Source of the DNA: Parasponia andersonii
Taxonomy: Eukaryota; Streptophyta; Magnoliopsida; Rosales; Cannabaceae
Length of the DNA stretch: 64,000 bases
Reading direction: 5' to 3'
Assembly: GCA_002914805.1 (NCBI GenBank)
Contig: JXTB01000030.1
Location: 602,065-666,064, forward strand
Both the position numbers and the translations under genes were made by a program. Below, one piece after another: positions 22,807 through 34,066 of this stretch (position 1 is its first letter; every line of letters begins with the position of its first letter). Below the pieces are notes generated by a model. It ran no database searches and was not told where the DNA came from. It saw only the letters and a program-made list of their open reading frames with translations.

Positions 22807-22924
22807 CTTAGGATAGTCCAACAATTTTATTGCAATTTGTATGATGACATGGCTGATCACCCTAAAAATCCTTTTTATCAAAAATTTTATGTTCGAGGCA
22901 ATGTTTGCGAATTTACTTTTCTGG

Positions 22925-23305
22925 ACATTGCTGATTGTTTGGAAAGACATTGATGAGTTTGATAAGGAGTATACGATTGATGAAGTTGCCTCTGAACTGC
23001 TGGGAGACATAATTGAATAGCCAACACAATCTAGTGTAATCCAAGCTTGCGATTTTGATCTTCAAATACTGAGGACTACACAAGATTTCTCAACATAATT
23101 AGCAATAGGATAACGAGCTGTAGGCCATTAATTATGCTGAGCATTCTTATGTCATCCTGAGTATTTGAAGGTCAAATTACAAGCTTTAATTACATTGAAT
23201 TATGTTGGTTATTTAGTAATGTCTCCCAGGCAACTTCATCAATGAATTACTCTTTATCAAACTCTTCAATTTTGACCATAGGAACTTCCAAACAATCAGC
23301 AATTT
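22925..23305. repeat. Long imperfect inverted repeat (tail-to-tail pseudogene copies)
   Basis: Left arm about 22925-23104 and right arm about 23127-23305, with a loop of about 22 bp. Pairing blocks include attgctgattgtttggaa with its complement near 23287-23304, gatgaagttgcct with its complement near 23230-23243, and cttcaaatactga with its complement near 23160-23172. Both arms derive from the same transposon-protein family, one copy per strand. Confidence 0.8.
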
Positions 23306-23673
23306 TTCGTTTCAAAAATGTATAATAAGTCGAAGAATAAGCAAGATGGACCTTGTCTTTGGATGGTTTAGGTGCTGGTGGAGCGTCATCTTCAAGTGCC
23401 TCAGATGGACCTTCTTCTTCAGAGTCAACAGATGTTGTTGCAACTCTCTCAATAGTTGTTGCAACGACTTTCAGAGTTTGAGTTATTTTGTAGTCCTTGG
23501 CTTTTCTTGCAACAAATTTTAAGGATCATGATTTGGCAGTGTTATCTGTTATTGCAACAAGTTTTGAAGTCTCAGAGTTTGCAGCTTTTTCTCTCATTTC
23601 AACAAGCTTCTGAGACTCAAATTTATTGCCTTCTGATCTTGTTGTGACATTCTGAAGCCTCAGCTTTGGATCC

Positions 23674-24186
23674 TATGGTTAATATATGCGGCAAGCAGCC
23701 GCACTTAATCAACAATTGCAACGTATCATGCTGCAGCTCATGTGAAGAAAAAGAAAAACAGAAAAAGAAAGTGGGGATGTATTGATTGGAGGAGAGTGAG
23801 AGGTTCACCTATAGATATCCCTCATTTCAACTTCATTTGGCATCACATTCTAAAAATATTTCTTCTCTTCTTAAAAGAAAGTTTAAGCCTAAAAATTCCT
23901 GTTAAATATCCCATTTTAGTTTTTTCTTAATTTGTTTAGAGAAAGTGTCTTCTTCTATTTCGAGAGATAGAGAGATTCATTTGTACTCTCTTTATATTTA
24001 GAAAGAAGTGAATGGTAATCTCTTTTTCATAATTAAATTCTTTACAACTTTGTCTGTAAATGTAGCATAAATTGGGTGAACCATATTAAATCTTTTTTGT
24101 GCCTTATTCTTTTTATTTTATTCAAATTTTCTTAATTCGTATTTTAACTGTATATTGTAATTTCTAAAAAAACTGATCTCCTAACA
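23674..24186 (+). repeat. 5' LTR of the copia element
   Basis: Matches 28198-28709 throughout, for example caacttcatttggcat and ttagttttttcttaatttgt. It ends ctaaca. The usual first TG reads TA in both copies. Confidence 0.9.
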
Positions 24187-24188
24187 AT

Positions 24189-24200
24189 AGTACGAGAGCC
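24189..24200 (+). other. Degenerate primer-binding site of the copia element
   Basis: The bases just after the 5' LTR read tagtacgagagcc, a mutated version of the initiator tRNA-Met binding site TGGTATCAGAGCC. Confidence 0.6.
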
Positions 24201-24339
24201 ATTGGTTATAGTATTGTTCATATATACAAGACTATTCACAAATATAATATTATTCACATATATGGTACTATTCATGTATATGCTATTTGTTCACATATAA
24301 TAAAGTGGTGGTAACTGAACAAATTACGGTGAACAAAAA

Positions 24340-25085
24340 AAAATAGCAGAGAAATTCGACATTGAGAAGTTTAATGGCAGCAATTTCTCTCTATGAAAAA
24401 TGAAGATAAAGGCAATCTTGAGAAAAGATAATTGCCTAATAGTAATTGAAGAAATACTTGTTGAAATCACTGACGAAAAAAAGTGGGATGAGATAGATGG
24501 CAATGTTGTCACTAATTTACATTTGGCACTAGCAAATAGAGTTTTATCGAGCATTGAAGAGAATAAGTCACCCAAGGAGATATGTGATATACTGAAAAAG
24601 TTGTATCAAGTCAAGTCACTTCACAACAAAATTTTTTTGAAGAAAAGCTTGTACACACTTCAAATAATAGAATTAACAACAGTGACCGACCACATTAATA
24701 CCATTAACACTTTATTTTCGTAGCTCACAGTAATGGAGTATAAATAGAGGATAATGAGCGTGTAGAAGTCTTACTTCAGAGTCTACCTGATTTATATAAT
24801 TAGCTCATTATAAATGTGACTAGCAATGTCACAACTCTAGTTTTCAATAATCTTACGGTAGTTATTCTCAAAGAAGAAAATCAAAATAAGAACAAGGAAG
24901 ATAGATTGACAAGTTTATAGTAAGTAGAGACTTTGACTATGAGAGGAAGAGCAACAGAGTGTGGCCCCAGTGAGAGATAGAGTCATAGTGGATCAAATTC
25001 AAAAAGCAAGAAGAATGTCAAATGTTATTATTGTGGCAAGAAAGGGCACATCAAAAAGGAATGTTGGCAACTCAAGAAAAATGGA
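24340..25085 (+). pseudogene. copia gag remnant
   Basis: KFDIEKFNGSNFSL near 24350 and the frame 24400-24723 (KKLYQVKSLHNKIFLKKSLY, then LTTVTDHINTINTLFS) match the UBN2-type copia gag. A complete CCHC knuckle, CYYCGKKGHIKKEC, lies at about 25027-25068. Stops separate the parts. Confidence 0.85.
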
Positions 25086-25759
25086 GATTCTACAGGGAAG
25101 GACGTTGAGTCATCAAATACTCAAGGGAATATTGTAAGTACTTCAAATAATGGAAAAATCATATACAACGAAGTAGCAATAGTTTCTAAGGATAGAAGGC
25201 AACTCACTAATATTAGGTTAATAGATTTAAGAGCAATATGACACATAACTCCTCACCTAGAATGGTTTCATACATATGAACTAATCTTTGGAGGATCTAT
25301 GTTTATTGGTATAGATCATGTCTTAGAGATTGTTAGAATCGACACCATCAAGATGAAAATGTATGACAACACTGTTTGTACTATTCAAGAAGTATGACAT
25401 ATGAAGGGCCTAAAAAAATCTATTGTCTTTGGAATAATTAGATAATCTTAGTTGCAAAACTCGTATTAAGAATATGATCATAAAGGGTGCACTTGTAGTA
25501 ATGAAGGTGAAAAAATAGTAGTGAATTTGTAGATACTGAAAGGAGATACATTAATAAAAATGGAGGTATCAATTACTTCAATTTCTGGAGAAGAATCAAC
25601 AAAAATGTGTCATCATAAGTTTGACTATATGTCAGAATGAGGCTTAAAGATTTTCTCTGAATAAAAGTTATTTCCTGGTCTCCCAAAAGTATCTTTACCC
25701 TTTTGTGAGTGTTGTGCACAAGTAAGTTCAATATATCTAGTTTTAAAGTAAAATAGTTC

Positions 25760-26300
25760 TAGACTTGGTTTACACTGATATTTGGCAAGCACTGATAATA
25801 TCCCTAAGAGGAGCTAGATACTTTGTATCTTTTATTGATGATTATTTTATGAGATGTTGAGTGTGTCCTATCAAGAGGAAGGCGGATATATTTTTAATTT
25901 TCAAAATATTCATAGTGTGAGTTGAGCTTGAATCTGGAGAGAAGATCAAGTGTTTGAGAACGGGCAATGAAAGAGAATATACAAGTGATAAATTTGATAA
26001 CTTTTATCAACATGAAGGTATCAAGAGGCAGCTTTCGATAGCATACACTCCTAAACAAAATAGAGTGGCAAAGCAAATGAACAGAATCTTATTAGAAAAG
26101 ATAAGAGCAATATTGACAACTACAAGTCTACTCAAGATATTCTGGGTAGAAGCAGTCATAACCACATGTTATGTGAAGACACCAATGAAGATATGGACTG
26201 GTACGTTAGCTGACTATTTTCACTTACATAGGTTTGGAAGTCTTGTGTATGTAATGTACAATACTTAAGAAATCACAAAACTTGATTCAAAGTCTTAAAA
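25760..26300 (+). pseudogene. copia integrase remnant
   Basis: Segments match the integrase core: YFVSFIDDYF-like residues near 25820, RTGNEREYTSDKFDNFYQHE (the usual DNGxEY acid is changed to GNEREY) and IAYTPKQNRVAKQMNRILLE. Several in-frame stops. Confidence 0.8.
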
Positions 26301-26569
26301 AAGTGTATTATTGGGATATGCTGATAGAGTTAAGGGGTATCGCTTACGAGATCTCACTGCCTATAAGGTTTGTATTAGCAGAAATGTTATATTTTTAGAA
26401 AATAAACTGCGAAAGAAAGGAGATAATAGCAATCCATAAACTATTGCAATTTAGATAAGAAAGAATGTTATAGATTCAGATTCTTTTAAAGTAACACCAC
26501 AACACGAAGAAGAAAAGCCAGTCAAGGAAGAGGCTTTTGATATCCGTTGGTCAACTCATAAGAGAATAC

Positions 26570-27560
26570 CACCAATATTGCACTCAAATTATGTCACTAA
26601 GAGCAATATTTCATATTGCCTTCTAATAAATGATGAAGACCCAACAACTTTCCATGAGGCTACCAAAAGCCCGCATGTATCTCTATGGATGACAACAATT
26701 CAAGAAACGATTGAAGCCTTTCACAAAAATAAGATATGGGATCTTGTTTTGCTATCGCAAAGAAAGAAGGCCATTGGAAACAAATGAGTCTATAAGATCA
26801 AGTGTGATAGCAATGATAAAGTGGAGCAATATCATGTGAGATTGGTGGTAAAGGGATATGTTCAGAAAAAAGGTATTAACTTCAATGAAAAATTTGTATT
26901 TGTGGTTCGACTGACAATAGTCAAAGTGGTTCTACGTAGAGAATTTGAAGAAAAGATTTATACGCTCCAACCAGAAGATTTTTCTGAAATAGGCAAAGAG
27001 AACTTGGTTTACAGATTGAACAAATTTCAGTCTCAAACAAGCACTGAGGTATTGGTATAAGAGATTTTATGCCTTCATCATAAGCCTTAGGTACAACAGA
27101 CTCATTTCAGACTACTGCATATACTTCAGAAGGTTTGATGAAAATAATGACTTAATTATCTTATTGTTATACATGGACGACATATTGGTAACGAGCCCTA
27201 ATAAAGATAGAGTCCAAGAATTAAAGGTACAATTGGCGAGGGAATTTGATATGAAAGACTTGGGATTAGCAAACAAGATTCTAGGGATGCAAATTCATTG
27301 AGACAGAAGTAATAGGAACATTTGACTTTCTCAGAAGAATTATTTGAAGAAAATCTTACAACACTTCAATATGCAAGATTGAAAGCCAATTTCTATCCCA
27401 CTTTTTTTAACTTCAAGTTATCTTTTGAGATGTGTCCTAACAATGAAGTAAAAAGAATGGAGACATCTCGAGTACTATATGCATCAGCAGTGGGAAGCCT
27501 AACATTTACTATAATATATATACAAGACCCGATATTGTATAAGCAATAGGAGCGATTAGT
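26570..27560 (+). pseudogene. copia reverse transcriptase remnant
   Basis: Contains DPTTFHEATKSPHVSLWMTT, VEQYHVRLVVKGYVQKKGIN and the catalytic box LYMDDILV near 27169-27192, followed by FDMKDLGLANKILGMQI. Parts of the palm domain are deleted. Confidence 0.85.
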
Positions 27561-27599
27561 CGATACATGGCGAATTCTAGTAAAGAGCATTAGAATGTT

Positions 27600-28050
27600 G
27601 TGAAGAAGATTATGAGATACATCAAAGGAACCTCAAAGGTTGCATTCTATTATGGAGGATCAAAATTTACTATCAGAGGATATGTTGATTCAGATTTTGT
27701 AGGTAATCTTGACAAACAAAAATCTACTATAGGCTATGTGCTCCTCTTGCAAAAGAAGTTGTAAGATGGATTTCAAAACTACAAACTGTTGTGGCTTTAT
27801 CTACAATAGACGCAGAATATATGGTGGCTACACAAGCTTGCAAAAAGGCTATTTGGATTCAAAGGTTATTGGAAGAGCTCGGGCACAAACAATAAAAGAT
27901 TCCTTTATTTTGTGACAGTCAGAGTGTCTTTCATTCTAAGACAAAACATATAGGTGTTTAATATCACTTTGTTCGAGAAATAGTAGAAGATAAAAGTATA
28001 GACATATTGAAGATTACACCAAGAAAAACTCAGTATATGCTTTAACCAAA
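27600..28050 (+). pseudogene. copia RNase H remnant
   Basis: Shows DSDFVGNLDKQKSTIGYV, ALSTIDAEYMVATQACKKAI, LFCDSQSV and KTKHIGV blocks of copia RNase H; frames are broken by stops. Confidence 0.8.
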
Positions 28051-28197
28051 CCATCAATATTGGCAAGTTTCAATAGTATATATATCTTTCTATGGCCTAA
28101 CAAAAACGTAAGCAATATGAAAAATTGACAAATGAAGAAAGAAAGATTCATCAATTGTGATAACATGATTAAATTTCAAAGTCTTCAAGTGAAAGAA

Positions 28198-28709
28198 TAT
28201 AGTCAATATATACAGTAAGCAGTCACATTTAATCAACAATTGCAGTATATCATGTCGTACCCCATGTGAAGAAAAAGAAGGAAAAAAAAAAGAAATGAGG
28301 GATGTATTGATCAGAGGAGGGGTAAGGGGTTTACTTATAAATACTCCTCACTTCAACCTCATTTGGCATTTCATTCCAAAAATATTTCTTCTCCTCTTAA
28401 AAGAGAGTTTAAACCTAAAAATTCTTCTTAAGTATCCTATTTTAGTTTTTTCTTAATTTGTATAGAGAAAGTATTTTCTTCTATTTCAAGAGAGAGGTTC
28501 ATTTGTACTCTCCTCCTTGTAATAGAGAGAAATAAGTTGTAATCTCCTTTTATAATGAAATTCCTGGCAGTTTTATCTGTGGACATAGTCTAAATTGGAT
28601 GAACCATGTTAAATCTTTTGTGTGCTTTATCCTTTTTATTTTATCCAAATTTTCTTAACTCATATTTTAGTTACGTGTTGTCACTTCCGCAAAAGCCGAT
28701 CTACTAACA
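28198..28709 (+). repeat. 3' LTR of the copia element
   Basis: Partner of 23674-24186. A TATA-like cttataaatactcc lies near 28334-28347. Ends ctaaca before the probable TSD aatcc. Confidence 0.9.
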
Positions 28710-29097
28710 AATCCATCTGTTATAATGCCAACATATTTTGATGGGGTTTTCAAGATCTTTGTTGCAACAAGAGTCATAGGAGCTTGTTCGAACTCCGTTT
28801 CACTGGATCACTCATCATTGCCAGAGTTGTATTGATCCAAAGACCTTTTGTTGAGATGATTCAATGGCTATGGTTTCATTTTAGGCATGTTTAAGCTCGA
28901 CTAAAGGTGCCACCATGTCAAGTGAAGGAGATGATAGCTAAGATGTCTTCAATTAAGGCGTCCCCACTATCTCTGATGATGAACTAGGAGGCATCAAAAT
29001 CTTCTTCGTAGGAGTAAACTTCACAATGGCTAAAAAAGCTTGTTTCTTGGTGTACAGTAGAATTGTGCCTCTTGTCTTCACCATGGTGTCTAGTTCT

Positions 29098-29235
29098 GCT
29101 TCTACAAATCACAATAAAATAAGGGAAAAGAAAAGAAGGAAGAAGAAGAAGACAAGAAGATAGAGTGCTTCTACAAATCACAATAAAATAAGGGGAAAGA
29201 ATAGAAGGAAGAAGAAGAAGACAAGAAGATAGAGA
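29098..29235. repeat. Tandem duplication, two units of 69 bp
   Basis: gcttctacaaatcacaataa through gacaagaagatagagt is repeated at 29167 with two or three base changes. It lies directly upstream of the ATG of the minus-strand pseudogene. Confidence 0.92.
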
Positions 29236-30310
29236 GGGAGGTTATGACTAAGAGGAATAGGATAATGAAAAAGTGTTATCATTAATTAGATATTCAAACA
29301 CAAAATTGCCACTAAATTAGGAAATTTGAAGTTCAAACCAAAATTTAATTTCCTAAAAATAAAATAGGAAAATTATTGATAAAATACAAAAAGAACATGG
29401 AATTACACTGTGACATAATTTGTTCAGAAAAACATGAATATCTGAGCTCATAACAATTTTCCATGAGAAGCTAAATTATTAGACCTAACAATAACTTTGT
29501 TTCTTTCGTATCCACGAGCTTAATTTCAATAATATGGGCATTAATAGAGTGGAGCAACATTTAGCTACCATTTAGAAGAACTATAAAAATTTATATTCAT
29601 GTACTCTTTATAATGATGCTTTTGCTAAATTAGAGAAAGACACTTGTTTAAGCTTATAATTCTTGGTTGCCATTATGGATATGGAAAGAGTTTTTTAAGA
29701 AAAAGAGTTTTCATTTGGTGTCTATCAAAATCATAGAGGAAAAAAAAATAGAGGCAAGAACTTATACAAGGATTACTTCATTGACACATGGAGATCTTAT
29801 TATCAATGCGAAAGCTAAAGCCATGTCTTTATTAATGAAGACCAATACTATGTAAATTGGGTTGTCAAAGCAAAGTAGATTTTTCTCAAACTTTAACTTA
29901 AAGGAGTTGCAATAGTAAATCATGATATAAAGCATCTTCATATACTACCTCTTTTTTTCATGTAGTAGTAGGGCCGACAATTTTCTATATAACACGAAAA
30001 TATAACTTGAAAATGATATGAAATAAATAAGTTTGAGCAATTTATTTAATTTTTGTATCGATTTCGAGTTGATACATATCATACTTATAATAAACAGGTA
30101 GATTTTGGGTCAACCCGCTTAACCTAAAAATTACTAATGTAACTTGTTTAATTAAATATGTCGTGTCATCAAAACACTAATGCGGCACTTTTATTGATAT
30201 TTTAATGTTTTAAATATAATTTTAATTAATTCTAAATATATTTACATATGTAAAATTGAATTAATTAGTACATAATCATCTTAAATTAGAGTAATCGTAT
30301 TAACTTTGAA
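29236..30310. other. AT-rich intergenic DNA, no gene seen
   Basis: No supported coding frame or recognisable element. Confidence 0.5.
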
Positions 30311-32195
30311 TAATAATATCAAACAGATCATAAAATAATACATGACATATTTATTAAACGAGTCGTATGTGTCATATCGTGTTCGGATTAAAATGTTATC
30401 GTATCATATCATAATCGTATCAACCTTAATACAATATGATAACACAAATTATTGGCCCTAAATACAGTAGTGGTTGGCTTTGTCATTTATTACTTGCAAC
30501 TACCTGTCATTATTTTATTTCAATTTGTTGTTTGGTTAGATGTTTTTCGCAAAATGTATTATTTTGAATTTAGTTCCTAAAACCCTATTTATCTTTTTGT
30601 TATTGGCTGGTTAGAAACAAAATGTAAATTTCTATTGTTGCTTGTTTAAAATTAATATATTTCCTCTAATAGTTTGGCTCATTGTATTAAAAATAATAAT
30701 AATAAATAAGCATATGCAATATATAAGATTGAAAATTAATTATAAAAAATATTTATAATAAATTTTAAAATAAATTTAAAGTTATCAAAAGTTGTCATAC
30801 TCTAAACTTGAGTAGAATTTTGGCAACACTTCAAATCAAGTATTTTGCAAAACAAATAAATGTTAACCGATGAGGCCTGTGTACCACACATAGTCATTAA
30901 AATTGATACACTTCATCTACTGGAATGCTTAAAGATTTTGTAAGCAATAGTTTCCCAAGATACAATGACGATGAGCAGTAAGTGAAGCACCAATACTTTT
31001 ACTCTACAAATTGGATTATTATGAACTCCAATACACTAAGCGATCTAGGTACGAAATTCATAAATACTTAAAGAATTATAGCTAGAAAAACGAAGAACTC
31101 AAGAAAGACTTGAAAACTAGATAGATTAAGAGAGAACAATAGAAAGAAATTAGAGAGGAAAACTTCAGATTTAGTGTGCAAAATAAGGAGGAACTCTCCT
31201 TTTATAGCTACTGAAATGGGAGGTTATAAACATTTACTTTCAATTGGAATAATGCTTATAATCATGTCAAACAGATCATAAAATGATACATGATATATTT
31301 ATAAAACAAGTTACATATGTCATGTTGTGTTCGGATTAGGATATTATTGTATCGTATCTTAATCGTACACGATATAATAATACGAACGGTTAGTCCTAAA
31401 TACAGTAGAGACTAGCTTTTTCATTTATTACTTGTAGCTACTTGTCATTATTTTGTTTCAACGCTGTTATTGTTTTGTTGGATATTTTTAGCAAAATGTA
31501 TTCATTTTGAATCTAGCTCCTATAACCCTACTTATCTTTTTCCTATTGGCTAGTTAGAAACAAAATGTAAATTTCTATTGTTGCTTGTTTAAAACTAATA
31601 AATTTCCTCTAATAGTTTGGTTCATTGTGTTACAAAATAATTACAAATAAGTATATGCAATATTTAAGATTACAAAATAATTATAACAAATGTTTATAAT
31701 AAATTTAAAATTATCAAAAGTTGTTATACTCTAAACTTGAGCAGAATTTTAACAGTACTTCAAATCAAATATTTTGTAAAACAAAATATAGTTAACCGAT
31801 AAGACCTGTGTATCGTATATAGTCTTTAAAATTGACTCGCTCTCTCTACTAGGATGCTTGAGGATTTTGTAAGTAACGGTTTTCCAAGATACAATGATGA
31901 GGAGCAGTAAGTGAAGTACCAACGCTTCTATTCTACGAACTGGATTGTTGTAAACTCTAACATACTGAGAGATCAAGGTACGAAATTTCTAAATACTTGA
32001 AAAACTATAACAAGAAAAATAAAGAACTCAAGAAGACTTAAAAACTAGAGAAATTAAGAGAGAAAGGTAGAGATAAATTAGAGAAGAAAACTTCTAATTT
32101 AGTATACAAAATAACGGAGAGCTCTCCTTTTATAGCCACTGAAATGGGAAGTTTCTCATATTTGCTTTCAATTAGAATAATGCTTATAAAGCTAA
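30310..32195. repeat. Tandem duplication, two units of about 950 bp
   Basis: Unit 1 (about 30310-31262) and unit 2 (about 31263-32195) share aaacagatcataaaat, aaacaaaatgtaaatttc, tttcctctaatagtttgg, attttgtaa...ccaagatacaatga and ctccttttatagc...actgaaatggga in the same order. Divergence is roughly 10-15 percent by eye. Each unit ends with a minus-strand TATA-like CTATAAAAGGAGAG (near 31193-31210 and 32122-32140) followed on that strand by a CT-rich leader, like an LTR or promoter. No TG...CA ends with TSD were found, so the type of repeat is unresolved. Confidence 0.8.
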
Positions 32196-34066
32196 AAACA
32201 CTAATACAAAGCCAAAAGTGCCTAGCATTAATGCCTGACAGATTTCTAGAAACTCCACATTGACTATTATAATGCCAAAATGTCTGGCCACTAAATCTGG
32301 CAATTTTTTGAAATTGGTCCCCTTAAGATGAAAGCATGGTGCATGTAACTAACTGACCATTAAATTGAAGCAGAATTGAAAAGAAAAATTAATAATCTAG
32401 GTTGTAGTAAAAAATTAGGCTTACAAGGTCCAAGTTTCAACTCAATATTCATGCCTATAGGTGCGAGCACACGCGCGTTCATGCAAATTCAAGTCCAAGT
32501 CTAATGATTTGCACCCCTTTACATGTGTATAAGAGAGTATCTGTAGTAGTTATCCTTAGTATTATCATAAAATATGGCTCTATATAAACCACTAAGAACA
32601 AGCTTTTCCTATCAATGTGTGCCTTTTTCCTTTTTCTTTCATTTTTCTAATTCTAATGGTGCATTTTTTAGCAACAATTTTTCATCATTTATACTCCATT
32701 TTAAGCGTATGAATTTACGAAATCGATATCCTCACTGACGAGAACAAAATTTCACCATGACCTTCTATCAACAAGAAGTGGATCCGACTCAATTTTTGGC
32801 TTTAAAATGGTTCATAAAAATAAGTATTATATCATACTTAGTTTAATTCATTTTCTAACACATTGAAGACCTTCTTCTTGGATTCAATCCCTTGTGTATC
32901 TGGATTCTTACATGAGAAATTTAGGTGTACGACCAATATTTTAAATTTGATTAAGTACATATCTACTTTTTAAATTTTATAACTAAATAATCAGATATAT
33001 ATATATATATATTTTTACACTTGGTAGATATTTATCTACCAATTTCAGTTACTATATTGAAATATATTAAATATAATTTTGTATACTTGGTCTATAAAAT
33101 TTTACATTTAGTACATAAACACATATACCAAATGTTTTACTGTAACATTTGACAAAAAAATATTTAACTAAATTAGGCCCAAAATTTAATCATATTTATA
33201 TAAGCCTTTCTTACCTCATATTTTGCAGAATCGTCTTCACTTTTACTGTTTTTCCTAATACCGCTAGTTTAAGAACTAAGCCTCGATCTACTAAAAATAT
33301 AGGAAGATTACAATTTGGTGAGCCAAACTTTCTTTTTTCTTTTTTCTTTTTTTTTTTTTTCTTCTTCTGTGCGTAGAAGATCTTAAAATAAAAACAAAAA
33401 CAAAAAAACCATGGGGCTGGATATACCAAACGCAAAATTTGAATAAAAACCGTCAGCATATCATGGATATACCAAGTGTACAAATTGATATCTTCGGCCA
33501 TTAATCTAAAGGAAAAAAAAAAAGGAAAAAATATTTACTAAAATCAAATGAAAAAAGGGGACACTCACTCTTATTTCTCTAGTTTTGTATATATATTTTT
33601 TTTGGGGGGGGGAGGGGTGTAATGAACAAAAACAAAAAAACAAACACCAAGTTTTCTCTCAAGTCCAACCTTCAAGAGAATAATGAAGCTTTAGTTTTTT
33701 CACTTGTCCACATGGGGCTTTTTTTCTCATTTTAAGATATCTCAGCAACAAGTTTTGAGACACCCTTTTTTTTTTTTTAAATCTACCATTTTCTTTCGTA
33801 AGTACTAATCTTTATATCTTGGAAACCAAAGCACTCAACTTCACTTGAATGTTGCTGCAACAATTAGAGTTTTACAAATTATACCAAAAGAAATATTAAC
33901 AGGGCACAAAATGGACCCTAAAGAACCATTTTAAGAGAATGTCTAAACTAATCATTACATACAAATAAAACAAGTACTGTAAAAACACATCCATATAATA
34001 AAATACAAAGGTTACAGAGATTTGTTTTTAATTACGTAGCTTATAATTACCCTTGTCTAAGCATGA
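32196..34066. other. AT-rich intergenic DNA and 3' flank of the bicystatin gene
   Basis: Contains a TA microsatellite (33000), a long pyrimidine run (about 33328-33366) and a G-rich run (33604-33617). No gene was recognised. Confidence 0.5.

Larger units (their letters stand above)
9680..23030 (+). pseudogene. Putative plant transposon-protein pseudogene, plus copy, split by a 12.8 kb gypsy insertion
   Basis: Two pieces, about 9680-10019 and 22807-23030, form one degenerate plus-strand gene. The left piece has a Ser/Glu-rich stretch (SESEKEDQSEVAENESPP) and then an open frame from KDYKTRSFPDERNF to VSILMDM at the insertion edge. The right piece continues in the same frame with IVQQFYCNLYDDMADHP and FYVRGNVCEFTF. 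A block with FYxNL...VRGxxxxF is typical of the plant-specific proteins annotated as putative plant transposon protein. Removing the gypsy element and one atatg copy restores an uninterrupted local frame, so the insertion went into this gene-like repeat. Further stops and a frameshift near 22950 show it is not functional. A second copy lies on the minus strand at 23127-29084. Confidence 0.6.
23674..28709 (+). mobile_element. Ty1/copia retrotransposon, degenerate, about 5.0 kb
   Basis: LTRs of 513 and 512 bp (23674-24186 and 28198-28709) flank plus-strand gag, integrase, reverse transcriptase and RNase H remnants in copia order (integrase before reverse transcriptase). Flanking pentamers gatcc and aatcc match at four of five positions and probably are the TSD. 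The element is full of stops and frameshifts. It sits in the minus-strand transposon-protein pseudogene, whose frame closes up when it is removed. Confidence 0.9.
23127..29084 (-). pseudogene. Putative plant transposon-protein pseudogene, minus copy, split by a copia insertion
   Basis: Minus-strand pieces 29084-28715 and 23673-23127 belong together. The start is ATG at 29084 (MVKTRGTILLYTKKQAFLAI). The join across the copia element reads IITDG then SKAEASECHNK in one frame. The middle part repeats a KLVxxxxxA pattern, then SVDSEEEGPSEALEDDAPP and HLAYSSTYYTFLKRKIADCL, paralleling the plus copy. Compared with the plus copy it lacks the segment holding the FYCNL and VRG motifs. Stops and frameshifts make it non-functional. 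Confidence 0.6.
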
